A stretch of DNA of 64,000 nucleotides from Flammeovirgaceae bacterium UBA976 (GTDB lineage: Bacteria > Bacteroidota > Bacteroidia > Cytophagales > Cyclobacteriaceae): positions 32,832-96,831 of the forward strand of contig DBBU01000023.1 in the NCBI GenBank assembly GCA_002292365.1, read 5' to 3'. The position numbers and the translations under genes are program-made. Of the stretch, positions 17,846 through 27,286 are shown piece by piece. The notes beneath the pieces are model-generated. The model saw only the letters and a program-made list of their open reading frames with translations, had not been told where the DNA came from and did not search any database. Positions within the stretch are counted from its first letter, which is position 1; each line of letters starts with the position of its first letter.

Positions 17846-17875
17846 CTAGCACACATCCTTCGGTAGGCAGGCTAG
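17846..17875 (+). terminator. Nested hairpin after marC
   Basis: CTAGC (17846-17850) pairs with GCTAG (17871-17875), and inside it CCT-TCGGT-AGG (17857-17867) forms a second stem with a UUCGG-like loop. TTCTT follows. It lies between convergent genes and may end marC transcription. The inner GGTAGGCAGGC also resembles dispersed repeats in some Bacteroidota genomes, which I cannot check here. Confidence 0.4.
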
Positions 17876-17927
17876 TTCTTAATCAGTCATAGGGGGATTG
17901 ATAAAACGAAGAAATATAGGGATACAT

Positions 17928-18287
17928 TCAATTATTTAATTCTGAATTTTCTTCTGGTGTCAATAATCTTGAACGAATGATAAAACGAACACCCATAGGG
18001 ATCTCAAGAGAAAAGCTAGCGCCTCTTCCTTCAGTCACATCAACGGTAAGATGGGTATGTTTCCAATAGTCAAATTGATCTTGATTCATATAATAATTGA
18101 TACCATCTAACTGACCTAATAGGATGTCACTTTCATCCAAATACATTTCTCCTTCTTCAAATACCATAGGTGAAGATCCATCACAACATCCACCGCTTTG
18201 ATGAAAAATCAAGTCTCCGTACTTGGCTTTGAGTTGATCTAATATTAAAGTGGCTGCTTGGGTAATGGCCACACGTGTATAATTCAT
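17928..18287 (-). CDS. DUF779 protein, partner of aldehyde dehydrogenase
   Basis: A 119-aa protein with the DUF779 pattern: FHQSGGCCDGSSPMVFEEGE near residues 28-47, an adjacent Cys pair that could bind metal, and LDGINYYMNQDQFDYWKHTH in the middle. In many bacteria this family is coded directly beside an acetaldehyde-type aldehyde dehydrogenase, as here (66 nt after it). The role is not established; a metal- or redox-linked accessory to the dehydrogenase is inferred. A strong hairpin lies in the gap between the two genes and could set the relative level of this gene. Confidence 0.9.
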   Translation of the reverse strand: MNYTRVAITQAATLILDQLKAKYGDLIFHQSGGCCDGSSPMVFEEGEMYLDESDILLGQLDGINYYMNQDQFDYWKHTHLTVDVTEGRGASFSLEIPMGVRFIIRSRLLTPEENSELNN

Positions 18288-18299
18288 ATTTTTAAGTTT

Positions 18300-18334
18300 A
18301 AAAAGCGAGGCAGTTTCTAAGGAGACTGCCTCGC
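18300..18334 (-). terminator. Strong hairpin with T-run between aldehyde dehydrogenase and DUF779
   Basis: GCGAGGCAGT (18305-18314) pairs perfectly with ACTGCCTCGC (18325-18334) around a 10-nt loop. On the - strand it is followed by TTTTT. It lies 19 nt after the dehydrogenase stop and before the DUF779 ATG at 18287, so it looks like an intrinsic terminator or attenuator inside a conserved gene pair. Confidence 0.8.
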
Positions 18335-18352
18335 TGATACTAGGTTTAAGGA

Positions 18353-19852
18353 TTAAAAGAATCCTAATTTATTTTTGTCATAAGAGATCAACATATTCTT
18401 GGTCTGACGATAATGATTCATCATCATCAAGTGGGTCTCTCTTCCAAATCCTGATTTTTTATAACCTCCAAATGGGGCATGTGCAGGATACGCATGATAG
18501 CAATTAACCCAAACTCGACCTGCCTTGATCGCACGTGGGATTTGATACAATTGATGCGCATCTCTCGACCAAACACCCGCGCCTAAACCATAAAGGGTAT
18601 CATTGGCAATTTCTAAGGCTTCTGCTTCATCTTTGAATTTGGTTACCGCCACGACTGGGCCAAAAATTTCCTCTTGAAAAACACGCATTTTATTGTGTCC
18701 TTCCAAAATGGTAGGCTGTATATAAAACCCATTGGCCAAGTCTCCATCTAAATGACAAGCGGCACCTCCCGTAAGGACCTTAGCGCCTTCTTCTTTACCT
18801 ATCTTTAGATAGGAAAGTATCTTTTCATATTGATCATTAGAGGCTTGTGCACCTACCATAGTATTGACATCATATGGATTGTCTTGAATGATGGCTTCTG
18901 TGCGTTCGATAACTCTTGCCATAAAAGCATCATAGATATCCTCTTGAACTAATAATCGAGAAGGACAAGTACATACTTCTCCTTGATTAAAGGCGAAGAG
19001 CACGGCTCCTTCAATGGCTTTGTCTAAAAAAGCATCATCAGCATCCATGACAGAATTAAAGAAGATATTAGGGGACTTTCCGCCTAACTCCATGGTTACA
19101 GGATTCAGGTTTTTAGAAGCATATTGCATTATCAATTGACCCGTGGTAGTTTCTCCCGTGAAAGCGACTTTGTCAATACCCGAATGTGAAGCCAATGGTT
19201 TGCCTGCCTCAGGCCCAAAACCATGAAGGATATTCACAACACCTGGAGGGAAGACATCAGCTATTTTCTCCATGAGCAGTGTAGCTGTAGAGGGCGTTTG
19301 TTCTGCTGATTTTAAGATGACACAGTTGCCAGTCGCCAATGCGGGAGGCAGTTTCCAAGACAACATGAGCAATGGAAAATTCCAAGGGATAATTTGTCCG
19401 ATAACACCAAGGGGTTCTTTGAGGTTTAAAGAAACGGTATGGATGTCAAGTTCGGACATAGTACTTTCTTCAGCTCTTATGGCTGATGCGAAATAGCGCC
19501 AATGATCAACACTCAAAGGAATGTCTGCGTTTAAGGTTTCTCTTATAGGTTTTCCGTTGTCACAGGTTTCTACTAAAGCGAATTCCTCTAAGTTGGCTTC
19601 AATGATATCCGCCACTTCATTAAGCAAGCCCGCACGCTCGGCTGCTGAGGTATTACCCCAAGCTTCTTTGGCCTTATTGGCCGCGATCACTGCATGATCT
19701 ATATCTTCTTTTTGAGATCTTGGATATTTTGCAATCAGGGTATTGTCGATAGGTGAATTATTTTCAAAATATTCATTCCCAACGGGAGGTACGAATTTCC
19801 CACCGATGAAATTTTCGTATTTTTCTTTAAATTTTGGTTTTTTATAGTCCAT
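18353..19852 (-). CDS. NAD-dependent aldehyde dehydrogenase, ExaC/AldB type
   Basis: A 499-aa cytoplasmic enzyme oxidising aldehydes (probably acetaldehyde or similar) to acids with NAD(P)+. The Rossmann motif region includes [18 protein letters not shown]. The catalytic Glu is in [14 protein letters not shown] and the catalytic Cys in [15 protein letters not shown]. The CTCPSR form is typical of the ExaC/AldB group, as are the C-terminal [21 protein letters not shown] residues. Length and start are normal. The DUF779 partner lies downstream. A dyad at 19918-19933 upstream could be a regulator site. Confidence 0.95.
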   Translation of the reverse strand: MDYKKPKFKEKYENFIGGKFVPPVGNEYFENNSPIDNTLIAKYPRSQKEDIDHAVIAANKAKEAWGNTSAAERAGLLNEVADIIEANLEEFALVETCDNGKPIRETLNADIPLSVDHWRYFASAIRAEESTMSELDIHTVSLNLKEPLGVIGQIIPWNFPLLMLSWKLPPALATGNCVILKSAEQTPSTATLLMEKIADVFPPGVVNILHGFGPEAGKPLASHSGIDKVAFTGETTTGQLIMQYASKNLNPVTMELGGKSPNIFFNSVMDADDAFLDKAIEGAVLFAFNQGEVCTCPSRLLVQEDIYDAFMARVIERTEAIIQDNPYDVNTMVGAQASNDQYEKILSYLKIGKEEGAKVLTGGAACHLDGDLANGFYIQPTILEGHNKMRVFQEEIFGPVVAVTKFKDEAEALEIANDTLYGLGAGVWSRDAHQLYQIPRAIKAGRVWVNCYHAYPAHAPFGGYKKSGFGRETHLMMMNHYRQTKNMLISYDKNKLGFF

Positions 19853-20179
19853 ATTAAAGCTTTTGATAAAAATTAATCCTACTCTATTATAGATTTTCGG
19901 ATGCCTCTATACTGATTATCTCTGTTCAGAGATGATTTATATATCATCACATGTCAAAGATTAAGTGCCTGTATATGGTTTTTAAAAACTAACGCGGTAA
20001 ATGCCATAGATAGACAAGTTTTATCTCTAAGGATAAGTATTAAATTTATTAACAATATAATAAAAATAAGGGGTTTATTTATCTTATTTTTTATAAAATT
20101 GTAATTATTTTTCATAAAAATACAATTTTATTTAATTAGATAATTTTGAAGTTTAGGAATTCTCATGCTCCTCATCGAT
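19853..20179 (-). promoter_or_regulatory. Upstream region of the aldehyde dehydrogenase with dyads
   Basis: About 330 nt without a gene. ATCTCTG-TT-CAGAGAT at 19918-19933 is a two-arm dyad 66 nt before the dehydrogenase start, closely followed by GATGAT-TTATAT-ATCATC. Further out, AAATTGTA (20096-20103) and TACAATTT (20121-20128) form an AT-rich inverted repeat near the end of the DUF6122 gene. No clear -7 box is seen on the - strand. The dyads are candidate operators or terminators. Confidence 0.35.
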
Positions 20180-20497
20180 TCAATACATCATCCAGAAACA
20201 ATCTAGCCAGTCTGTGATCATGTGAAAAATTAAGCCCACTGCGATGATTCTAGTTTTGAGCCAGAAAAGGGCTAAAATATAGATTGAAATCGCCCAGTAA
20301 CTGTGAAGTAGATGAAATCCTACGCTGCAGCGATCGCTCACAAATACATTAGGAAACATGAGTAAATGATCTAAATCAACAGTCATGGTAAGTAAAAGTA
20401 TGAGCCAAACTTTGGACCAATGTGCTCTAAAAAAAAACCATGCAATCAGTCCAGGAGCTAAAATATGCAATACGTAATGGATGATGATTTGAAGCAA
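20180..20497 (-). CDS. DUF6122 family small membrane protein
   Basis: A 105-aa protein with three or four transmembrane helices. The patterns YVLHILAPGLIAWFFF, TVDLDHLLMFPNVF and FHMITDWLDCFWM hold conserved His and Asp residues within membrane segments, as in DUF6122 of Bacteroidota. The family resembles small metal-dependent membrane hydrolases (the D-x-D-H pattern), but no function is known. It is divergent from the broken S9 peptidase gene. Length is typical for the family. Confidence 0.8.
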   Translation of the reverse strand: MLQIIIHYVLHILAPGLIAWFFFRAHWSKVWLILLLTMTVDLDHLLMFPNVFVSDRCSVGFHLLHSYWAISIYILALFWLKTRIIAVGLIFHMITDWLDCFWMMY

Positions 20498-20614
20498 GAT
20501 GAATTAATGATTAGATAAGAAACTTATTTTATTGGATGGGCGGAAGAGCATATTGGGGATTTGATGGACACATTCTTATTTAATTAAATTTAAATAGAAC
20601 CAAAGAAAGTTAGA

Positions 20615-22632
20615 ATGAAAGCGTTGCTAAATGTATTATTTATTTGTTCCGAATTTTTAATTTTTGCTCAGAAGGGGTTGGATGATTTTTTATCTTATTC
20701 ATTCCCATCCCATCTCACTGCAGCAGACCACATGGGCAAGATTGCATGGGTTATCAATGAGAAGGGCATTCGTAATGTTTATTCGGCTCAGACTCCGGCA
20801 TACAAGGCCGTAAAGGAAACTCAGTATTCTGTAGATGACGGGATTGAGATCAGCCAGCTATTATTTTATGGATATGATCTTATTTTTGTGGGGGGAATTG
20901 CGCCCAATAGGGAAGGGGAGTTTCCCAATCCTTATTTAGAGGTTCAAGGGACTGATCAAGCCATTTTTTTATCTAGTAATAAAAGAGTTCAGAAGCTAGC
21001 GGAAGGTAGTTGGCCCTTACTTAGGGGAGAGGTCATGTGTTTTATTAATAAAGGTCAAATATATGAATATGATTTTACCGATAAATTAGCCCGACGCCTC
21101 TTTACCACTCGGGGACAAATCGGATTCCTTCGATTGTCTCCTGATGAAAATAAATTGGCTTTTATAAGTCATAGAGGGGATCATTCCTTTGGGTATTTAT
21201 GATTTCAACGATCAGAGCATTACGTATCCAGATCCAATCGTAGATATCGATAGTGATCCAGTTTGGTCTCCCGAAAGTAATCAGATCGCTGTATTGCGAA
21301 GGCCCTATAATCTACGCTTAATGTTTATTTCTAAGTTAGCGGCACAGCCATTTTCAATCCGACTCATCAATGTTGAGAATGGAGAAAGTAAAACCTTGGC
21401 AAGCTGATGAAGGTAAGGGGAGCGCATTTTATGGATTATCGAGTGGGCAACAGTTATTTTGGTTGGCTAACAATGAACTTATATTTCTATGGGAAAAAGA
21501 AGGCTGGTTGCATCTATATGCCATCTCATCTACAGTAGGAAAAGCTAAGTTGTTAACGCCTGGTAATTTCGAAATACAGTATGTGAGTCAATTCCCGGAT
21601 CGATCCTCCCTTTTATTTTCGAGTAATCGAGGAGATCTCAATCGTCAGCATATAGGACAATGGAAAGGCTCAAAAATAACGCAAATTACGAAGGGGAAGG
21701 GGGATTGAATGGTCACCTGTGATCGATGGATTAGGAAATAGTTTTGCTTTGGGTTCTTCTGGCCTTGAGCCCGCCGCTGTGAAGCGTTTAGAGCAAGGCA
21801 AAACGCAGACTATATTCTCTTCTGAAGACTATCCTCGCTCTCATCTGACATTACCTGAGGCGGTGGTGTTTTCAGCGGCAGACGGAATGAAAATTCATGG
21901 GCAGTTGTTCTTGCCAAAAGGATTAAAAACCGATCAGAAAAATCCAGTTTTATTGTTTTTTCATGGGGGATCAAGACGCCAAATGCTATTGGGCTTTCAT
22001 CATCGAGATTATTATCATTATGCTTATGCGATGAATCAATATTTGGCTTCCAAGGGATATATTGTGTTGTCGGTCAATTACCGCAGTGGTACGGGTTATG
22101 GCTTGAAATTTTGAGAAGCGCTAAATTATGGGGCAGGAGGAAATAGTGAATTTAATGATGTCCTTGGAGCAGGTATTTTTTTACAAAACCATCCCAATGT
22201 AGAAGCGACCAAAATAGGCTTATGGGGAGGTTCTTATGGTGGATACCTTACAGCTATGGGGTTAGCAAGAACCTCAGATATGTTTGCTGTGGGGGTTGAT
22301 ATTCATGGCGTTATGAACTGGAATGTAATCATCAAAAATTTTATGCCGAGTTATGAGGCCTTGGAACATCCTGATTTTGCCAAATTAGCCTACGACTCAA
22401 GTCCAATTGCCCATATGGATACCTGGCGTTCTCCCGTGTTACTTATCCATGGGGATGATGATCGAAATGTGCCTTCTAGCGAATCAGTGATAAAATAAAG
22501 GCCCTTCGAGAAGAAAAAGTCTACTATGAGCAATTGGTTTTTCCTGATGAAGTTCACGGATTTTTATTACATCAGAGCTGGATTGATGCCTATAAAGCTA
22601 CGGTCGATTTTTTCGACCGTATGCTTGAATAG
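20615..22632 (+). pseudogene. S9 family (prolyl oligopeptidase/DPP-IV-like) peptidase, broken
   Basis: The gene reads as one S9 peptidase only if the frame is changed four times. It starts with a signal peptide at 20615. The beta-propeller half runs through frame changes near 21190, near 21390 and at a G5 run near 21702. An in-frame TGA follows at 22112-22114 where relatives have Arg (F-R-E-A-L-N-Y-G, a C-to-T change of CGA). The alpha/beta-hydrolase half keeps the catalytic Ser motif G-G-S-Y-G-G, the Asp region HGDDDRNVPS and, after a fourth shift near 22497, the His region PDEVHGF. About 660 residues would be expected. With four frame changes and a stop it cannot make the full enzyme. Downstream it is convergent with the Gfo/Idh gene. 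Confidence 0.88.
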
Positions 22633-22655
22633 TTTGATTCTCCATAGGGAACTCC

Positions 22656-24284
22656 TCAAACAATCTTCTCTTTATCCTCAAGTAAGGCTTCATCTAAATC
22701 ATATCCTTCAACTTGTACGATTTCTTGCTTGGCTTGATTCCAATCTATTCGGCGACCTAGTTTGTAGGACAGACCACCCATATGTGAGGTCATGGCCTCT
22801 TCAAATCCTTCTTTAATGTTACAACTTGGGGTCCCACCATTTCTAATACAACTGAGCCATTCTCGAACGTGCAAATGGGTAGAATCCACACGTTTACCAT
22901 CTCTATAAGTCCAAAGGAGTCCTTTATCAGCGAAATATTTAGCTGTGGCAGAAGTAACTCCATCCACACTTCCTGAGGCGGGGTCGTATTGATATATAGG
23001 GACATTGGGATCCATTTCTTCAGATACTATTTTTTCCTTAAACTTGGTGGATTTACCATCCGCATAAATGGTCAAACTGTTTCCTACTTCCATGGTGGCA
23101 TCATGACCCATGAAAGCGGTTGTTCTACCATATTGGTTACCTAAAGTGGCACTATAAACCATAGTCATACCTTTTTCTTTTCCTGCCACTTGACTGGAAC
23201 CCGTTGAGAAATCAGGAAACTCCATATTTACCTGCATAACATCAGGAACATTTCTACCATCTTTATGGGTATAAATGCCACCTGAGGCGACCACAGAGCT
23301 AGGGATTCCCATTTTCAAGATACAATTTACACGATCATAATCATGGGACATAAGATCTCCGGAAAGGCCGGATCCATAAGCCCACCATTTTCTCCAACGA
23401 AAAAAATGTTCAGCATTGAAAGGAATCATAGGGGCATTTCCAATAAACTGTTTCCAATCGACGGTATTGGGATTGGCTTTTTCGTGGATGGGATATTGCC
23501 AGGCCCCATTGTCATCATTGCGATTGGTATTAGCTTGAATCAGCGAAACATGGCCAAGTATATTCTTTTTGACAACGTCTTGGGCGGTTAAGAAACTTTG
23601 TGTTTGCCTGTGTTGGTGACCGACTTGAAAGACCACGTTTGAGGCTTCAACAACATCTTTGAGCGCGTAAGTCTCTTTGATATTATGGGTCATTGGCTTC
23701 TCTACATAGACATGCTTTCCTGCTTGTAAAGCCGCGATGGCGATAGGTGCGTGCCAATGATCCGGCGTGGCAATGATAACGGCATCAACCACATCACTTT
23801 CGACCAATTCTTGATGCGTTCTGAATCTTTGAACCTTCACTACGTCTGTACTGAAAGAGTCTATCGCATCTTGTGCGCGCACATCAAAAAGATCACAGAC
23901 GGCAGTGATGTGAACGTTGAGGTGCTCTTGTTCTAAAAAGGAAGACAAACGGGTGTCTTTTGGATTCTTTTTGGCAGCTTCAGCCATACTTTCGAGCCAA
24001 CTTTTCTGACCAAAACCCAGTGCTCTGCATAACTGGGGACCTCTGATGCCAAAACCAATGATTCCAATTCGAATGGGATCTCCAGCCATGGGACCTGAGG
24101 GGGGTGGCGGGGAGGCATTGATGTTTAATGTTTTTAAAATAGAATCTCTAGCTTGTGTATTATTAACTCCTTTACTAGCACCGGCCCACCAAACACTCCC
24201 TACGATAGGTACACCGGCAATTCCTTTCAGTAGGTCCCTTCGCGACCAATTACTCCTTTTATCTTCTGACTTATCTTCTGACAT
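22656..24284 (-). CDS. Gfo/Idh/MocA family oxidoreductase, Tat-exported
   Basis: A 542-aa NAD(P)-dependent sugar or inositol dehydrogenase-type protein. The N-terminus carries a twin-arginine signal (S-R-R-D-L-L-K-G, then a hydrophobic stretch), so it is exported folded, with cofactor bound. The Rossmann motif is IGIIGFGIRGPQL near residue 75, and the family catalytic motif is HVYVEKPMTHNIKET. The C-terminal half has the alpha/beta substrate domain with GGIYTHKDGRNVPD. Many Bacteroidota carry such exported Gfo/Idh proteins in sugar loci; the substrate is unknown. It follows the DoxX gene by 2 nt, so the two are co-transcribed. Confidence 0.92.
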   Translation of the reverse strand: MSEDKSEDKRSNWSRRDLLKGIAGVPIVGSVWWAGASKGVNNTQARDSILKTLNINASPPPPSGPMAGDPIRIGIIGFGIRGPQLCRALGFGQKSWLESMAEAAKKNPKDTRLSSFLEQEHLNVHITAVCDLFDVRAQDAIDSFSTDVVKVQRFRTHQELVESDVVDAVIIATPDHWHAPIAIAALQAGKHVYVEKPMTHNIKETYALKDVVEASNVVFQVGHQHRQTQSFLTAQDVVKKNILGHVSLIQANTNRNDDNGAWQYPIHEKANPNTVDWKQFIGNAPMIPFNAEHFFRWRKWWAYGSGLSGDLMSHDYDRVNCILKMGIPSSVVASGGIYTHKDGRNVPDVMQVNMEFPDFSTGSSQVAGKEKGMTMVYSATLGNQYGRTTAFMGHDATMEVGNSLTIYADGKSTKFKEKIVSEEMDPNVPIYQYDPASGSVDGVTSATAKYFADKGLLWTYRDGKRVDSTHLHVREWLSCIRNGGTPSCNIKEGFEEAMTSHMGGLSYKLGRRIDWNQAKQEIVQVEGYDLDEALLEDKEKIV

Positions 24285-24286
24285 GA

Positions 24287-24772
24287 CTATTTGGTTTTGG
24301 GATTTAAACTATTTTTTTTCAATGATTGAAGCCCAAAATAAGTACCTGTCGGCATTTGATAGAGGACAAAAAGGGCAGCGGCTTCAATGAGGTTTTTATT
24401 AATGATCCAATATGAGCCTTCTGTACCCGCTTGAGAGGCACCTGGTAATGCCGGATGTGCTAGATAATACATAAGGAGCAAGCAAATCCCAAAAACCGAA
24501 CCGATCCGTTCAAAATAACCCAAAAGTAAGGAAAGACCCACTACCATTAGGCTGAAAATATTAAGATTATCCACTAAATGAATCATACCATCACCCGAGA
24601 GCCATTGAAATAGGGGAGTCAATAGTTCAGCGCTTGACAGGTAGGCTTTGGAGGTCCATGCTGGATTATATAGTTTTAAAACGCCTTCATATAAAAAATG
24701 CCATCCTATCAGGATACGTAAAAGGATGAGGCTATTGCGACCCGTCCTGCTCAGATTGATGTCTGTTGTCAT
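24287..24772 (-). CDS. DoxX family membrane protein
   Basis: A 161-aa four-helix inner-membrane protein: LILLRILIGWHFLYEGVLKL at the start is the DoxX signature, followed by helices near residues 75-95, 97-110 and 128-142. DoxX-type proteins are linked to quinone or respiratory redox reactions (shown for thiosulfate:quinone oxidoreductase in Acidianus). Here it is directly upstream of a Tat-exported Gfo/Idh oxidoreductase (2-nt gap), suggesting it could connect that enzyme to the quinone pool (inference). Confidence 0.88.
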   Translation of the reverse strand: MTTDINLSRTGRNSLILLRILIGWHFLYEGVLKLYNPAWTSKAYLSSAELLTPLFQWLSGDGMIHLVDNLNIFSLMVVGLSLLLGYFERIGSVFGICLLLMYYLAHPALPGASQAGTEGSYWIINKNLIEAAALFVLYQMPTGTYFGLQSLKKNSLNPKTK

Positions 24773-25313
24773 TTGTAATTAATCAATTAAATATTTAATG
24801 TTTGCCATATTGAAAGAAATAATCTTTCAATTTATAAATGTAATGAAATAAGTACTAATTCAAACTAAATTATTTTAAAAGGAATCGCTTCAAAAAATCT
24901 AAAAGTAGGCCGTGATTTCACACCTGATTGAAGGAACTCGAAACAGCCATTTTTTTTTGGAATCCGGTTAGATGGTAATAGCGGTTAATAGACTTAGTCG
25001 TATTCCTATGAAAAATGATTTCAAAGGGTCATCAAAGCTTATATTAGAAAGTTTTTCAAGTGATAGGCTGAATGATTTTAATTCATTTTATGGGAGAGGA
25101 ATCAAAAAAAAATTATCCCTATGAGAAAATCTATTGAACATCAAATAAGGTAAGTATGGTTAATTTCTAGTATTTTTTCATTTATTATAAAATAAGAACA
25201 GTAATATTAGGGATATGGGATTTAGGAGACTTATCTTCTGACTGATTCACCTAACGATCGCAAACTAACTTTATGGCTTTCATTACAATAATTACCTTAA
25301 CCTCAAATATTAA
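24773..25313. other. Gene-free stretch with one small open frame
   Basis: About 540 nt between the divergent DoxX gene and the rightward operon starting at 25314. I see no RNA gene or terminator. One 38-codon frame at 25008-25124 (ATG to TGA) encodes a polar peptide, MKNDFKGSSKLILESFSSDR and 18 more, of uncertain reality. The rest is AT-rich and likely holds promoters for both flanking operons, though no good TAnnTTTG box stands out. Confidence 0.35.
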
Positions 25314-26000
25314 TTGAAAAGGAGCCTTGTATTTTCATTAATTTTCCTGGTAGGGCTGCTGCTATCTATTGGGTTATTGATCGTTGTTTTAGATGAAAGT
25401 TTACCTGAATCAAAAGGAAGTCAAGAAGCCCTTTGGTTGGCTGAAAAAATGTCAGAGGTCATGAATAAACCAGCATATGATAGCTTGCGTTTTATTTCGT
25501 GGCAATATGGATTCCATCACTTTTTTTGGAACAAAAAAGAGGATTCGGTAAAAGTCATTTGGGCTGATCTTGAAGTAAATGTATCGACCGAAACCCTAGA
25601 GGGAATTGCTTATCAAGGGGGTATCATTTTGTTAGGTGATCAAAACAAAAAAGTAGTCAATCAGGCCATTAAGTATTTTAATAATGACTCTTTTTGGCTG
25701 GTGGCACCCTATAAATTAAATGACCCAGGTGTCTTGCTAAGCAGCGTCAAGGTACCAAAAGGATATGGGTTATTGGTTACCTATACGCAAGGAGGTTCAA
25801 CGCCTGGAGATACTTATCTTTGGCTATTGGATGAGAATTATTTTCCAAGAGGCTGGAAAATGTGGGTAAAAATGCTTCCCATTGGGGGTGTAAAAAGTAA
25901 ATGGATGGGATGGACAAAAAGAAAAGGCGCTTGGTTTCCTGGAAATTTTGAGACACTTAATTGGTACAAAAAGGAAGTTAAAGATTTAGTAGTTTATTGA
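25314..26000 (+). CDS. Uncharacterised membrane-anchored protein
   Basis: A 228-aa protein starting with TTG. One hydrophobic segment (about residues 5-25) anchors it or serves as an uncleaved signal; the rest is a soluble domain rich in Trp and Tyr (WLAEKMSEVMN, FISWQYGFHHFFW, GGSTPGDTYLWLLDENYFPRGWKMW). I do not recognise the family with certainty; lipid-binding or lipoprotein-like beta folds are possible. It overlaps the thioesterase start by one base (TGATG) and so begins a three-gene operon with a thioesterase and an SDR enzyme, hinting at a lipid-related role. Confidence 0.7.
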   Translation: MKRSLVFSLIFLVGLLLSIGLLIVVLDESLPESKGSQEALWLAEKMSEVMNKPAYDSLRFISWQYGFHHFFWNKKEDSVKVIWADLEVNVSTETLEGIAYQGGIILLGDQNKKVVNQAIKYFNNDSFWLVAPYKLNDPGVLLSSVKVPKGYGLLVTYTQGGSTPGDTYLWLLDENYFPRGWKMWVKMLPIGGVKSKWMGWTKRKGAWFPGNFETLNWYKKEVKDLVVY

Positions 26001-26407
26001 TGGATAAAGTATCGACACATCAAAAAATGATTGTTGTTAAATCACCAGATATAGATGAACTAAATCATGTGAACAATGTAGTCTACCTCAGTTGGGTACA
26101 AGATATTGCCAAAGAACATTGGCAGATCCGCGCTACTCAGGAAATTATAAATCAATACAAGTGGGTGGTGGTAAACCATAATATCACTTATAAAAAGCCA
26201 TTAAAGATTCATCAAAAAGCATTTATAAAAACAGAGGTTTTTGATAATACCAAAGGTGCATTGTGGGAGCGCATGGTTTGGATCTATGATGATAGTGAAG
26301 TCCTCATGGCCGAAGCCAACACGCAATGGTGTCTGGTAGATGCGCAGTCGTTCAAGCCCAAACGAATTACCGATGAGATTAAATCTGTTTTTTTAGCTTA
26401 TGATTAG
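26000..26407 (+). CDS. Acyl-CoA thioesterase, 4HBT hotdog family
   Basis: A 135-aa single-hotdog-fold enzyme of the YbgC/FadM type. The signature DIDELNHVNNVVYLSWVQ holds the Asp expected to act in thioester hydrolysis. The second half has NITYKKPLKIHQKAFIKTEV and a final strand ANTQWCLVD. It would cleave an acyl-CoA or aromatic acyl-CoA in the cytoplasm. The ATG at 26000 overlaps the upstream stop by one base, and the SDR gene starts 8 nt before this stop, so the three are translationally coupled. Confidence 0.9.
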   Translation: MDKVSTHQKMIVVKSPDIDELNHVNNVVYLSWVQDIAKEHWQIRATQEIINQYKWVVVNHNITYKKPLKIHQKAFIKTEVFDNTKGALWERMVWIYDDSEVLMAEANTQWCLVDAQSFKPKRITDEIKSVFLAYD

Positions 26408-27269
26408 AAGTGTAGTCATTACGGGAGTATCCACTGGGATCGGATATCAGCTTTGTGTTGATTTTCTTTCCAAAGGCTATTTGGTGTTTGGAAGTATCAG
26501 GAAGCCAGAAGATAGTCAACGACTTTCTGATAAATTCGGAGCTACTTTCATACCGCTATATTTTGATATTACAGATCATGCAGCTATTGAAAAGGCAGCT
26601 TTAGAAGTAGAAAAGAGATTGAACGGGTCTACTTTAACAGGACTTTTTAATAATGCTGGATTGGCCATTGCAGGTCCGCTATTACACCTTTCTGTGAATG
26701 ATTTAAGATATCAATTCGAAGTAAATGTTATTGGTCTGATAAAGGTATCTCAGGTGTTTTCAGGTCTTCTAGGAACAAATAACAAGAAGCAAGGCACGCC
26801 TGGTCGAATAGTAATGATCAGTTCTATTAATGGTAAAATTGCCATGCCTTTTATTGGTGCCTATTGCGGATCTAAATTTGCTTTGGAGGGATTGTCTCAA
26901 AGTCTTAGAACCGAATTGAATATTTATGGAATCAAGCTTATTGTAGTGGGTCCCGGTCCTGTAAAGACCCCTATTTTTGACAAGACGATATTGAAAGCCA
27001 CAGAGGAGTTTAGCGATACGCCCTATGAAAAGGCCATGAATGCATTTCTGAATAAGTTTGTTTTGAAGACCTTTAAGAAAGCGATGACCCCTGAAGTCTT
27101 GTCTGAGCGGATCATAAAAATATTTGAAAGCGCGGCACCAAAGAGCAATTACATCATTACAAAACATCAATTCTTCAATTATACTTTGCCTAATTGGCTC
27201 TCTGTGGGATGGCTTAACGCTTTTTTTATCAAAACCTTGGGGCTGAAAAGACAGAAAAAAAATCATTGA
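26400..27269 (+). CDS. Short-chain dehydrogenase/reductase
   Basis: A 289-aa classical SDR enzyme. Cofactor motif T-G-V-S-T-G-I-G at residues 7-14, NNAG in FNNAGLAIAGP, catalytic Ser in VMISSINGKIAMP and Tyr-Lys in YCGSKFALEG. The C-terminal extension of about 50 residues is typical of retinol-dehydrogenase-like SDRs. The substrate is unknown; the link with a thioesterase suggests a lipid or fatty alcohol or aldehyde. It ends 17 nt before the stop of the convergent gene at 27287. Confidence 0.9.
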   Translation: MIRSVVITGVSTGIGYQLCVDFLSKGYLVFGSIRKPEDSQRLSDKFGATFIPLYFDITDHAAIEKAALEVEKRLNGSTLTGLFNNAGLAIAGPLLHLSVNDLRYQFEVNVIGLIKVSQVFSGLLGTNNKKQGTPGRIVMISSINGKIAMPFIGAYCGSKFALEGLSQSLRTELNIYGIKLIVVGPGPVKTPIFDKTILKATEEFSDTPYEKAMNAFLNKFVLKTFKKAMTPEVLSERIIKIFESAAPKSNYIITKHQFFNYTLPNWLSVGWLNAFFIKTLGLKRQKKNH

Positions 27270-27286
27270 TTTAAACTCAGATCACT

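Noticed and set aside
20615..22632. Programmed frameshifting in the S9 peptidase gene
   Set aside because: Four frame changes plus an in-frame TGA at unrelated sites fit decay, not recoding.
25008..25124. RiPP precursor peptide
   Set aside because: No modifying enzyme, transporter or Gly-Gly leader site nearby; the similarity to known leaders is only general.
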